Positions 1-6,858 of a stretch of 6,941 nucleotides of DNA are shown piece by piece (position 1 is the stretch's first letter; every line of letters begins with the position of its first letter). A program made the position numbers and the translations under genes. The DNA comes from a bacterium (GTDB lineage: Bacteria > Gemmatimonadota > Gemmatimonadetes > Gemmatimonadales > Gemmatimonadaceae), in NCBI GenBank assembly GCA_021802745.1, contig JAJZRK010000171.1, positions 1 to 6,941 of the forward strand, given 5' to 3'. The notes beneath the pieces are model-generated. The model saw only the letters and a program-made list of their open reading frames with translations, was not told where the DNA came from and searched no databases.

Positions 1-27
1 AAAACCATAGCAGTGTATACATACTGA

Positions 28-143
28 GGAGAAACAACAGACAGACAACAGAAAGACAACAGAAAGACAACAGAGAAACAACAGAGGGCCGGAAGCCGTC
101 CCGAGCCTCTGTTGTCTCTCTGTTGTCTCTCTGTTGTTTCTCC
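28..143. repeat. Heptamer-array inverted repeat (ACAACAG / CTGTTGT)
   Basis: Five direct copies of ACAACAG begin at 34, 45, 56, 67 and 78, an exact 11-bp period. Three copies of the complement CTGTTGT follow at 109, 120 and 131, also 11 bp apart. The segment 106-143, reverse-complemented, matches the left arm with only a few differences in the 4-nt linkers, so the two arms could fold into a long hairpin with a loop near 88-105. It lies just after the stop codon of the last gene of the minus-strand operon, so it could act as an mRNA 3' end structure. There is no U-tract next to the stem, so I do not call it an intrinsic terminator. The remaining bases of this gap, 1-27, show nothing recognisable. 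Confidence 0.85.
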
Positions 144-147
144 GCCT

Positions 148-1407
148 CTAGGGCAACGCCTTAGCCAATGCATGCAACCCCAGCCCCGCCAGCGCGCCCA
201 CCAAGGTGCCGTTGATCCGGATGTACTGCAGGTCGGGGCCCACCGCGAGCTCCAGCCGCGCGGCCGCCACCGACGGATCCCACGCCTGCACGGTGCGCGC
301 AATAAGGGCGCCGACATTCTCCCGGTTTCGCTCGGCGGCGTCGGCCACCACCTCGATCAGCGACTCGTCGAGTTCGGCCAGCACGGCGTCGTTGGCCAGG
401 AGGGCCGTACCGGCGGCCGAGAGGCCGCGCACCAGGCCCGCCGCCGGCGCCTCGCCGTCGGCGTCATAGCGCAGGGCGGACGCGCGCACCGAGTCCCAGA
501 CGCCGTCCACGATCCCCTCCACGACGTCGGCGCTCAGCAGCTGGCGCTTGATCTGCTCGGCCTTGGCGCGCAGGTCCGGCGAGTTCCTGAGCTTCTCCAC
601 GAACGCCCGCAGTTCATTGTCGAGCTTCAGCCGCAGCGGGTGCGCGCCATCGGCGCGCACGTCGTCGAGCGTCTTCTCCGTGGCGCGCAGCAGCTGCTTG
701 TAGATGGCGTTGTCCACCACGCCGGGAACGTACCACGGACTTTCCTTGTGAATCTGCGCCCGGATCGTCTCGCGATTCTCGCGGAGCGCCGTGAGCACGA
801 GCTGCAGCGCCTGGTCGAGGAACTCGTGATGCCGGGCGTCGCTCGTCATCAGTGCCAGCACGTCGCCGAGAATCGGCGCGACGAGCGTCTGGTCCACCCG
901 GTCCACGGCGGCGCGCCGGATGAGCGCACGGAACTCCTCGTCGGGCACCGCCTGCACCGTGCGCGCAAACCCGCTCTGCAGCAGGGCCGCCACGCGCGCG
1001 CTGTTGTCGGGCTGGGAGAGCCATCGCGCCAGGCGCTCCGAGGGTTGCAGCCGCCGCAGTTCGGCCTCCACGACGTCGCGCGTGAGGAAATGCCGCTGCA
1101 CAAAGTTGCCGAGCACGCGGCCAATGCGGTCGCGCTGCGTCATGATGATGGCCGTGTGCGGAATCGGCAGGCCGAGCGGGCGCCGGAACAGCGCGGTCAC
1201 CGCGAACCAGTCGGCCAGGCCGCCCACCATCGCGGCCTCGGTGGCGGCGCGCACCCAGTCGAGCCACGGATACGCCGGCGTGTAGTGCCGCGAGACCAGG
1301 AAGACCACGGCGGCCGCCACCAGCAAGCCAGTGGCCCGCGCCCGCATGCGGTCGAGACGGGCCTGCCGCGCAGCATCGTCGGGGGCGGGAAGCGGCTCGG
1401 GGGTCAT
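148..1407 (-). CDS. DUF445 family (YjiN-like) membrane protein
   Basis: The 419-residue product matches the DUF445 family in length (E. coli YjiN is about 426 residues) and in its two hallmark regions. The N-terminal one, about residues 60-88, contains GGLADWFAVTALFRRP followed by PIPHTAII. The C-terminal one, about 376-412, contains WDPS and then GPDLQYIRINGTLVG. A hydrophobic segment at about 27-39 and another over the last 20-25 residues are likely membrane anchors, with a long helical, charged middle section between them. The family's biochemical function is not established. The ATG at 1407 is 13 bp after the stop of the SET gene, with a weak AAGG-type site in that gap, so it is the third gene of the lon operon. 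Family assignment is confident; the role is unknown. Confidence 0.93.
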   Translation of the reverse strand: MTPEPLPAPDDAARQARLDRMRARATGLLVAAAVVFLVSRHYTPAYPWLDWVRAATEAAMVGGLADWFAVTALFRRPLGLPIPHTAIIMTQRDRIGRVLGNFVQRHFLTRDVVEAELRRLQPSERLARWLSQPDNSARVAALLQSGFARTVQAVPDEEFRALIRRAAVDRVDQTLVAPILGDVLALMTSDARHHEFLDQALQLVLTALRENRETIRAQIHKESPWYVPGVVDNAIYKQLLRATEKTLDDVRADGAHPLRLKLDNELRAFVEKLRNSPDLRAKAEQIKRQLLSADVVEGIVDGVWDSVRASALRYDADGEAPAAGLVRGLSAAGTALLANDAVLAELDESLIEVVADAAERNRENVGALIARTVQAWDPSVAAARLELAVGPDLQYIRINGTLVGALAGLGLHALAKALP

Positions 1408-1420
1408 CGGACGCCTTGCC

Positions 1421-2011
1421 TCACGACAGCACCCACCGACGCCGCGCCGCGCGCACGAGCGGCGACAGCGGCGCGCCCTTGGGCTTGAGCATCGAGCCGC
1501 GGCATGCGCGAGCGCCGCAGCGGCACGGGAACCGCCGCTTGCGCGCCGGCGTGTGCGGCTCGTCGAGCTCGATCGCGTAGTCGTAGCCGAGTTCTTCCCC
1601 CGGCCGAATGTGGCGTACGCTCACGATCCACATGTGGTCGCCGGCCGGCATCGGCTCGCAGTTGGGCGCGCACGAGTGGTTGATGAACCGCGCGTCGTTG
1701 CCGCCGACGTTGGCGTCAATCACCCGGTCTTCGTCGAGCTGCAGCAGGTACGTGTGCTCGGGCTCCTCATGGCCGTCGGGCGCGGTCGGGTAGCGGCGCT
1801 CGCCCTCGGCGTGCGAGATCAGCTCGCCCGTGTACTCGATGATCCGCGTGCCGGCCGCGATGGGCCGCACCGCGAAGACGCCCAGCCCGTGGCGCGCCGA
1901 CTTCCGTCGGCGGTATTGCGACGGCGATGCGAGCGGGAGCGCGGAGACGCGCATTCTCGGCGGATGGCCGGTCATGGCGGGCGCGGACGACGCGGTGCGC
2001 GAGGGCGGCAT
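1421..2011 (-). CDS. SET-domain protein-lysine N-methyltransferase
   Basis: A 196-residue reading from ATG 2011 contains a compact SET domain: HGLGVFA at about 41-47, EYTGE at 59-63, the NHSCAPNC motif (AdoMet-binding and pseudoknot region) at 111-118, and GEELGYDY with the conserved tyrosines at 138-145. A post-SET CxCx4C zinc motif lies at 163-170 (CRCGARAC). The family transfers methyl groups from S-adenosylmethionine to lysines of proteins; the substrate here is unknown. The start is uncertain. The frame is open up to 2125 inside the lon 3' end, but those residues are Arg-rich shadow sequence, and ATGs at 2011, 1975 and 1954 all keep the whole domain. I chose 2011 because it follows the lon stop by 7 bp. 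No clear ribosome binding site is seen, so translational coupling with lon is likely. Confidence 0.9.
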   Translation of the reverse strand: MPPSRTASSAPAMTGHPPRMRVSALPLASPSQYRRRKSARHGLGVFAVRPIAAGTRIIEYTGELISHAEGERRYPTAPDGHEEPEHTYLLQLDEDRVIDANVGGNDARFINHSCAPNCEPMPAGDHMWIVSVRHIRPGEELGYDYAIELDEPHTPARKRRFPCRCGARACRGSMLKPKGAPLSPLVRAARRRWVLS

Positions 2012-2018
2012 CGGCGGC

Positions 2019-4490
2019 TCAGCGCGGGCCGTCGGCCGCCTGCTCGTCCGGACGCGGGAGGTCGTCGGCCGCCGCGGCGCGCGGCGTCGCCGCTCCGTTC
2101 TCGAACAGCGGGAGGTCGTCGGCAAAGCCGAGCGGCGGGGCGGGGAGGAGCATCTTCTCGATCGCCTCGTCCATCGTGTGCACGAACGAGAACCGCACCT
2201 GCGCGCGCACCTCGTCGGGCAGCTCGCGCAAGTCCTTTTCGTTCGACGCGGGGAGCATCACCTCGCGCAGCCCACTCCGGTATGCCGCCAGCACCTTTTC
2301 CTTCACGCCTCCGATTTCGAGCACCTTGCCGCGCAGCGTCACCTCGCCCGTCACCGCCACGTCGCGCCGCACCGCGCGGCGGCTCATCACGCTGGCAATC
2401 GCCAGCGTCACCGCCACGCCCGCACTGGGCCCGTCCTTGGGCACCGACCCCGCCGGGAAATGGATGTGCAGGTCGGAGTGCTTCAGTTCGGGATCGCCCA
2501 GGCGCAGCGTGCGCGCGCGTGACCGTACATACGAGCAGGCCGCGTCCACGGATTCACGCATCACGTCGCCAAGCTGCCCGGTCACGAGCAGGCGGCCGCT
2601 CCCCGACATCAGCAGCGCCTCGATGGTCATCAGCTCGCCGCCCGCCGCCGTCCACGCCAGCCCGGTGACGGCGCCGATCTCCGCGGCCTGCTCGGCTTCC
2701 TCGGCGGCATAGCGCGGCGGGCCGAGCACATCCTCGATGCGCGCCTGGTCCACCACCCATGCCCCCAGTTCGCCGTCCGCCTTGCGCCGCGCGCGCTTGC
2801 GCATGAGGGCCGACAGGTTGCGCTCGAAGTTGCGCAGCCCCGCCTCGCGCGCGTAGCGGCTCGCGAGGAAGCCCAGCGCCTCGTCGGTGAACTGCAGGTC
2901 CACGTCGGCGATGCCGTGCTCCTCCAGCAGGCGCGGCAGCAGGTAGCGCCAGGCAATCTCGACCTTCTCCTCGATGGTGTACCCCGCGATGCGAATCACC
3001 TCGAGGCGATCGCGCAGCGCCGCCGGAATGTCGAACAGGTTGTTGGCCGTCGCGATGAAGAGCACCGACGACAGGTCCACGGGGAGGTTCAGGAAGTGGT
3101 CCACGAACGTCGCGTTCTGCGACGGGTCGAGCACTTCCAGCATGGCCGCCGCGGGATCTCCCACCGGGCCGCCCGCCGTCATCTTGTCTATCTCGTCAAT
3201 CAGGAAGACCGGATCGCTCACGCCCACGCGGCGCAGCGCCTGCACCAGCAGGCCGGGGAGCGACCCCACGTACGTGCGGCGATGCCCGCGGATCTCGGCT
3301 TCATCGCGCACGCCGCCCACCGAGATGCGGTAGAACTTGCGGTCAATGGCGGCGGCAATCGCTTCGCCCAGCGAGGTCTTGCCCGTACCCGGCGGTCCCA
3401 CGAAGCAGAGGATCGGCCCCGGCGCGTTGCCACCGCGCAGCTTGTGCACGGCGAGATGCTCGAGGATGCGATCCTTCGCCTCGCGCAGCCCCCAGTGCCG
3501 CTTGTCGAGCGCCTCTTCCACACGGTCGAGCGCGATGTCCGACTTCCCCGCGGTACGCCCCCACGGCAGGGCGAGCACCCACTCGAGGTAGTTGCGCAGC
3601 ACCTGGTACTCGCTCGACGCGCTCGACAGGCCGCGCAGCCGCGCGACTTCGCGGCGCGCCTCGGTGGCCACCGTCGGCGGCAGCGGCGCCTCCTCGATCT
3701 GCCGCAGGAGCTCCGACACTTCGTTGTCCTGCGGGTCGCCCTCGCCGAGTTCCGCCTGGATCGCGCGCAGCTGCTGGCGCAGGTAGAACTCGCGGTGGTG
3801 CCGCTCGATGTTCGCGTCGGTCTGCACGCGCACGTCCTCGAGCACCGCCGAGCGCGCCAGTTCCTTCTCGAGGCGCGCCAGCACGTAGGCCACGCGGTCG
3901 GAGACGTCGAGGCGCTGCAGCACCTCGTCCTTGTCGGCGGCGCGGAACGGCCCGCGGGCGGCGACGAGGTCGGCCGCATAGCCCGGGTTGCCCGCATTCA
4001 GCCGGACGAGCGCCGAGAGCTCCGGCGGCGTCGCGTCACTCGACTCCACCAGGCGGTCGGCCGCGTCGGCCAGCTGCACGAGCAGCAGGCGGAGTCCCGG
4101 GGCGTCGGCGGCGCTCTCCGTCACCGCGTCGGCGCTGGCGTAGCTCACGCCGTTCCGCCGCTCGACGGCGCCAATGCGCACGCGGACAAGTCCATCGAGC
4201 GTCACCTGCAGGGTGTCGCCGGCCACGGCGGTGCGCGCGACGATGCGCGCCGTGACGCCCATGCGCCCCACCAGCCCTGTTGCGTCACTGGCCGCGTCAC
4301 GCACCGGGGCGACGGCGACGATCACCTCGAGGTCGTGATCCGGGTGCGCCTTGAGCAGCGCCACGTTCTCCGGCGCGCCCATCTGCACCGCCACGGTGCC
4401 GCGCGGGAAGACCGCCGTGGACCGCAGCACGAGCAGCGGTCGTTCGATGCGGGCGAGATCGGAGGGAGAGGACAGCCCGGGCGCGGTCAC
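2019..4490 (-). CDS. lon: ATP-dependent endopeptidase Lon
   Basis: The 823-residue product has the full LonA layout. A Lon N-terminal substrate-binding domain spans about 16-200, then a helical coiled region to about 310. The AAA+ module has Walker A GPPGTGKT at 365-372, Walker B PVFLIDEID at 427-435, a sensor-1 asparagine in TANN at 481-484, an arginine-finger region RDRLE at 493-497 and sensor-2 region REAGLR at 548-553. The protease domain has catalytic Ser689 in KDGPSAG and Lys732 in GGVKEK, spaced 43 residues as in E. coli Lon (S679/K722). It degrades misfolded and regulatory proteins in the cytoplasm as a hexamer. The start is GTG at 4490; the frame has no better start before the in-frame stop at 4575-4577. 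A non-conserved acidic, Ala/Pro-rich tail follows residue ~785. First gene of the operon with the SET and DUF445 genes. Confidence 0.97.
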   Translation of the reverse strand: MTAPGLSSPSDLARIERPLLVLRSTAVFPRGTVAVQMGAPENVALLKAHPDHDLEVIVAVAPVRDAASDATGLVGRMGVTARIVARTAVAGDTLQVTLDGLVRVRIGAVERRNGVSYASADAVTESAADAPGLRLLLVQLADAADRLVESSDATPPELSALVRLNAGNPGYAADLVAARGPFRAADKDEVLQRLDVSDRVAYVLARLEKELARSAVLEDVRVQTDANIERHHREFYLRQQLRAIQAELGEGDPQDNEVSELLRQIEEAPLPPTVATEARREVARLRGLSSASSEYQVLRNYLEWVLALPWGRTAGKSDIALDRVEEALDKRHWGLREAKDRILEHLAVHKLRGGNAPGPILCFVGPPGTGKTSLGEAIAAAIDRKFYRISVGGVRDEAEIRGHRRTYVGSLPGLLVQALRRVGVSDPVFLIDEIDKMTAGGPVGDPAAAMLEVLDPSQNATFVDHFLNLPVDLSSVLFIATANNLFDIPAALRDRLEVIRIAGYTIEEKVEIAWRYLLPRLLEEHGIADVDLQFTDEALGFLASRYAREAGLRNFERNLSALMRKRARRKADGELGAWVVDQARIEDVLGPPRYAAEEAEQAAEIGAVTGLAWTAAGGELMTIEALLMSGSGRLLVTGQLGDVMRESVDAACSYVRSRARTLRLGDPELKHSDLHIHFPAGSVPKDGPSAGVAVTLAIASVMSRRAVRRDVAVTGEVTLRGKVLEIGGVKEKVLAAYRSGLREVMLPASNEKDLRELPDEVRAQVRFSFVHTMDEAIEKMLLPAPPLGFADDLPLFENGAATPRAAAADDLPRPDEQAADGPR

Positions 4491-4526
4491 GCGTACTAAG
4501 GTAGCAATTGCGCAATTTCGCGAAAG
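4491..4526 (-). promoter_or_regulatory. Putative lon promoter with overlapping palindromes
   Basis: On the minus strand TACCTT (4503-4498) sits 7 nt before the lon GTG and fits a TANNNT -10 box whose start site would be at or next to the start codon. Upstream are two exact palindromes sharing two bases: AATTGCGCAATT (4506-4517) and TTTCGCGAAA (4516-4525). A weak -35 candidate, TTTCGC (4525-4520), overlaps the second palindrome. Palindromes in the spacer and -35 position are where a repressor would bind. They do not match the CIRCE (HrcA) or HAIR (HspR) heat-shock operators. The palindromes are seen directly; promoter function is inference. Confidence 0.4.
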
Positions 4527-4562
4527 GCTCCGACTCCGTGGCAGCCGGGATCGGTGGATTGA

Positions 4563-4738
4563 CCTGGGGCTTCTTCATCACGGAGACACGGAGGGCACGG
4601 AGGTTCACGGAGACTACAAACTCTTGGGGGAACTGCGCTCGCCATGTCGGGCGCTGCGTGAGACGTCGTTACCCCCCGTTGTCGCAGCCTCCGTGAACCT
4701 CCGTGCCCTCCGTGTCTCCGTGATGAAAGAGTCCCCGG
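4563..4738. repeat. Palindromic repeat element with perfect 39-bp inverted arms (CACGGAG family)
   Basis: Arms 4574-4612 and 4689-4727 are exact reverse complements over 39 bp. Each is built from four CACGGAG heptamers with 1-3 nt linkers. The symmetry continues imperfectly outwards to about 4563 and 4738. The 76-bp spacer (4613-4688) encodes nothing recognisable. No target-site duplication is apparent and there is no transposase, so this looks like a REP/MITE-like non-autonomous element lying between the divergent lon and ffh promoters. Similar CACGGAG repeats are, to my knowledge, common in environmental bacterial genomes. Confidence 0.9.
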
Positions 4739-4745
4739 CGCCACG

Positions 4746-4766
4746 AAAAAGCCGGAACTGCCCGGC
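4746..4766 (-). terminator. Possible weak intrinsic terminator reading leftwards
   Basis: On the minus strand GCCGG, a 6-nt loop and CCGGC (4766-4751) are followed directly by five T residues (4750-4746). The stem is only 5 bp, so it may be chance. If active, it would stop antisense transcripts leaving the ffh region before they reach lon. Confidence 0.25.
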
Positions 4767-4800
4767 ACAAAACCCGGAAGCGACCGCTTATCTTTCTCGG
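4767..4800 (+). promoter_or_regulatory. Putative ffh promoter, leaderless or very short leader
   Basis: TATCTT at 4789-4794 ends 6 nt before the ffh ATG and resembles a TANNNT -10 box. No convincing -35 hexamer is seen at 16-18 bp upstream. There is no Shine-Dalgarno sequence in the 15 nt before the ATG. The arrangement is the same as at lon and at the barrel-protein gene. Confidence 0.4.
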
Positions 4801-6120
4801 ATGTTCCAGGAACTCTCCGACAAGCTCGAAGCCACCTTCGCCAAGCTGCGCGGCCGCGGCACGCTGAGCGAGGCCGACATCAAGGACGGCCTGCGCGAGG
4901 TGCGCCGCGTCCTCCTCGAAGCCGACGTCAACTTCCAGCTCACGCGCGAATTCCTCGAGCGCGTCGAGAAGAAGGCCGTCGGCGTCTCGCAGATCCGCAC
5001 CGTCTCGCCGGCCCAGCAGCTCGTGAAGATCGTCTACGACGAGCTCACGACCATGCTCGGCGAGCGCAAGGAAGGGCTCAAGCTGTCGTCGGTGCCGCCC
5101 ACGGTGGTGCTGATGGTCGGCCTGCAGGGTTCCGGCAAGACGACCACCGCCGCCAAGCTGGCGCGCCGCCTCAAGGGCGAAGGGCGCCAGGTGCGCCTCA
5201 TCGCCGCCGACGTCTACCGCCCCGCGGCCATTGACCAGCTCGAGACGCTCGGCCGCGACATTGACGTGCCCGTCGTCGCCGACCGCTCCACGACCGATGT
5301 GGTGAAGATCGCGCGCGCCGGCCTCGACATCGCCCGCCGCGAGCGCGACCGCATCGTCCTCATTGACACCGCCGGCCGCCTGCAGATTGACGACGAGATG
5401 ATGGGCGAGCTCCAGCGCCTCAAGGAGGCGGTGCGCCCCGACGAGATCCTCCTCGTCGCCGACGGCATGACCGGCCAGGACGCGGTGAAGATCGCGCAGG
5501 GCTTCGACAGCGCGCTCGGCCTCACCGGCATCATCCTCACCAAGATGGACGGCGACGCGCGCGGCGGCGCGGCGCTCAGCATCTACGGCGTCACCAGGAA
5601 GCCCATCAAGTACATCGGCGTCGGCGAGAAGAGCGACGCGCTCGAGGAGTTCCACCCCGACCGCATGGCCGGCCGCATCCTGCAGCAGGGCGACGTGCTC
5701 ACGCTGGTGGAGAAGGCGCAGGGCGCCATTGACGCCGAGGAGGCGAAGCGGCTCGACAAGAAGGTGCGCAAGGAAGGGATGGACCTCGGCGATTTCCTCG
5801 CGGCGATGAAGCAGATCCAGCGCCTCGGGCCCATGGAGGGGATCCTCAAGCTCCTCCCCGGCGTGAACGCCAAGATGCTGAAGCAGGCCAACACCGACCC
5901 CAAGCGCCTCAAGCACCTCGAGGCCATCGTGCTCTCCATGACCCCCGAGGAGCGCAAGCAGCCCGACATCCTCAACGGCTCGCGCCGCGCGCGCATCGCC
6001 AAGGGGGCCGGCCGCCCGATCAGCGAGGTCAACAAGCTGCTCGAGCAGTTCCGCGGGATGCAGAAGATGATGAAGTCAATGAAGGGCGGGGGGAGGATGC
6101 AGTTTCCGGGGATGCGGTAA
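4801..6120 (+). CDS. ffh: Signal recognition particle protein Ffh (SRP54 GTPase)
   Basis: The 439-residue product binds SRP RNA and hydrophobic signal sequences emerging from the ribosome and docks with FtsY to deliver nascent membrane proteins. The N domain covers about 1-85. The G domain carries GLQGSGKTTT at 107-116, DVYRPAA at 137-143, DTAGR at 189-193, TKMDGDARGG at 247-256 and GVGEK at 273-277. The methionine-rich M domain runs from about 300 to the end, with GDFLAAMKQIQRLGPM at 330-345 and the RNA-binding SMTPEER (379-385) and GSRRARIAKGAG (393-404). The frame is open for 150 codons upstream, but the family N terminus (MFQELSDKLEATF) starts exactly at ATG 4801, and the upstream codons run through a DNA repeat. 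It ends in a Gly/Met-rich tail and appears monocistronic. Confidence 0.97.
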   Translation: MFQELSDKLEATFAKLRGRGTLSEADIKDGLREVRRVLLEADVNFQLTREFLERVEKKAVGVSQIRTVSPAQQLVKIVYDELTTMLGERKEGLKLSSVPPTVVLMVGLQGSGKTTTAAKLARRLKGEGRQVRLIAADVYRPAAIDQLETLGRDIDVPVVADRSTTDVVKIARAGLDIARRERDRIVLIDTAGRLQIDDEMMGELQRLKEAVRPDEILLVADGMTGQDAVKIAQGFDSALGLTGIILTKMDGDARGGAALSIYGVTRKPIKYIGVGEKSDALEEFHPDRMAGRILQQGDVLTLVEKAQGAIDAEEAKRLDKKVRKEGMDLGDFLAAMKQIQRLGPMEGILKLLPGVNAKMLKQANTDPKRLKHLEAIVLSMTPEERKQPDILNGSRRARIAKGAGRPISEVNKLLEQFRGMQKMMKSMKGGGRMQFPGMR

Positions 6121-6188
6121 CTGCGATTGAGGATCGGGAATTCGGAACTGGATCAGGGATTTCGAATTCGGATTGCGATTTGCGATGG
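6120..6188. repeat. Intergenic repeat, left copy (GATTGAGGAT...GGGAATTCGGAAC family)
   Basis: This segment aligns with 6859-6930 at roughly 80% identity by eye, in the same orientation. The shared core is ACTGC, GATTGAGGAT, GGGAATTCGGAAC and then iterations of a GGATTC-like word. It fills the 71-bp gap between the convergent ffh and barrel-protein genes and begins on the last base of the ffh stop codon. I see no GC-rich hairpin plus U-tract here, so no intrinsic terminator can be called for either gene. Confidence 0.75.
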
Positions 6189-6191
6189 CTG

Positions 6192-6824
6192 TCAGCGTCG
6201 GCGCATCGCGCCCGGATGGGCCTTCACAAAAGCGGCCACCGAGAAGCTGGTCGTCGTGCCCGGCTTCGGCTGCAGGTCGGTGAGGCCACGCTGGGCGGCG
6301 AGGCCGAGTTGCACCCAATCGCGCGAGCGGAAATGCGCTTCGACGCCAAAGCCCAGGAGCGCGGAGAGTTCGAACGGGCGAATCGAGGCGTAATACCCCG
6401 CGCCCCCGCCGGGCTGCAACCGGACGCCCGCGCTCACGCCGGTAAACAGCACGGGCCGCACCCAGCGGCCGGCCGCGCGCGGGGCAAAGGGCGTGTATTC
6501 GACCTGCACCGGCAGTTGCAGGAACGGAATGGTGTACCCCGCGCCGTCATCACCCTTGAGGTCGAACACTGCCTGCACCGCGGCGTGCACCGACGGCGTG
6601 AGGGAGCGCCGCGCGAAGAGCCCAAAATAGGGCGACGTCCCGTTGCCGCTGGCACTGACGACCCCGCCGTCATGGGAAACGTCCGAGACCGACAGCCCGG
6701 TCATGGCGATGCCGGCAATCAGGCCGAACTGCGTGCGGCTGGACGAGTCGGCCGGCGCCGGTGACTGGGCGCGCGCCGACACGGCGAGGGCGCACGACAG
6801 GAGTAGGGTTTCGAGCAGGCGCAT
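6192..6824 (-). CDS. Exported outer-membrane beta-barrel protein (porin-like, unnamed)
   Basis: The 210-residue product starts with a clear Sec signal peptide, MRLLETLLLSCALAVSARA, with likely cleavage after ARA at residue 19. The rest alternates short amphipathic strands and Gly/Ser turns. About eight candidate strands can be drawn (near 32-46, 65-75, 79-90, 100-112, 121-135, 150-165, 169-182 and 192-202), consistent with a small eight-stranded barrel. The IPFLQLPVQVEYTPF stretch (99-113) resembles the conserved segment of the outer membrane beta-barrel domain family (PF13568-like); this is recognition by eye. The protein ends HPGAMRRR rather than in the usual terminal aromatic residue, so the C-terminal insertion signal is atypical. 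It may be a pore, receptor or structural protein; no substrate can be inferred. Convergent with ffh and flanked by direct repeats. Confidence 0.75.
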   Translation of the reverse strand: MRLLETLLLSCALAVSARAQSPAPADSSSRTQFGLIAGIAMTGLSVSDVSHDGGVVSASGNGTSPYFGLFARRSLTPSVHAAVQAVFDLKGDDGAGYTIPFLQLPVQVEYTPFAPRAAGRWVRPVLFTGVSAGVRLQPGGGAGYYASIRPFELSALLGFGVEAHFRSRDWVQLGLAAQRGLTDLQPKPGTTTSFSVAAFVKAHPGAMRRR

Positions 6825-6858
6825 GAGCCAAGTATCGCTGGTGGGGCGATGCGGGGTT
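6825..6858 (-). promoter_or_regulatory. Putative promoter of the beta-barrel gene
   Basis: On the minus strand GATACT (6836-6831) ends 6 nt before the ATG at 6824, and no Shine-Dalgarno site is present. It is the weakest of the three -10 candidates because its first base is G, but its position matches those of lon and ffh. No -35 box is convincing. Confidence 0.3.

Noticed and set aside
28..143. CRISPR array
   Set aside because: The repeat unit is 7 bp with 4-bp linkers, and copies are in both orientations; no spacers of CRISPR length and no cas genes.
112..1488. 458-codon plus-strand open frame antisense to DUF445
   Set aside because: It is a GC-rich shadow: composition is Arg/His/Gln-rich, no domain is recognisable, and it runs through the repeat and across two real genes.
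2012..2125. Longer SET protein starting at 2125
   Set aside because: The extra 38 residues overlap the lon tail in another frame and are Arg-rich with no SET-family similarity.
1331..2668. 445-codon plus-strand open frame over the SET gene and lon 3' end
   Set aside because: Arg/Pro/Ala-rich low-complexity translation with no family features; the opposite strand has clear SET and Lon domains.
2916..4499. 527-codon plus-strand open frame antisense to lon
   Set aside because: Its length follows from GC-rich codon structure; it lacks motifs, while the minus strand encodes a complete Lon.
4491..4530. CIRCE or HAIR heat-shock operator at lon
   Set aside because: Neither TTAGCACTC-N9-GAGTGCTAA nor CTTGAGT-N7-ACTCAAG is present.
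4351..4800. 150-codon N-terminal extension of Ffh
   Set aside because: The extension translates the lon 5' region and the palindromic repeat; Ffh family homology begins exactly at the ATG at 4801.
4613..4800. SRP RNA gene (ffs) next to ffh
   Set aside because: I could not find the conserved SRP RNA helix 8 with its tetraloop and asymmetric loop in the gap.
4669..5916. 415-codon minus-strand open frame antisense to ffh
   Set aside because: Shadow frame; ffh on the plus strand is unmistakable.
6180..6764. 194-codon plus-strand frame opposite the beta-barrel gene
   Set aside because: No signal peptide or domain; the minus strand gives a convincing signal peptide and barrel strands.
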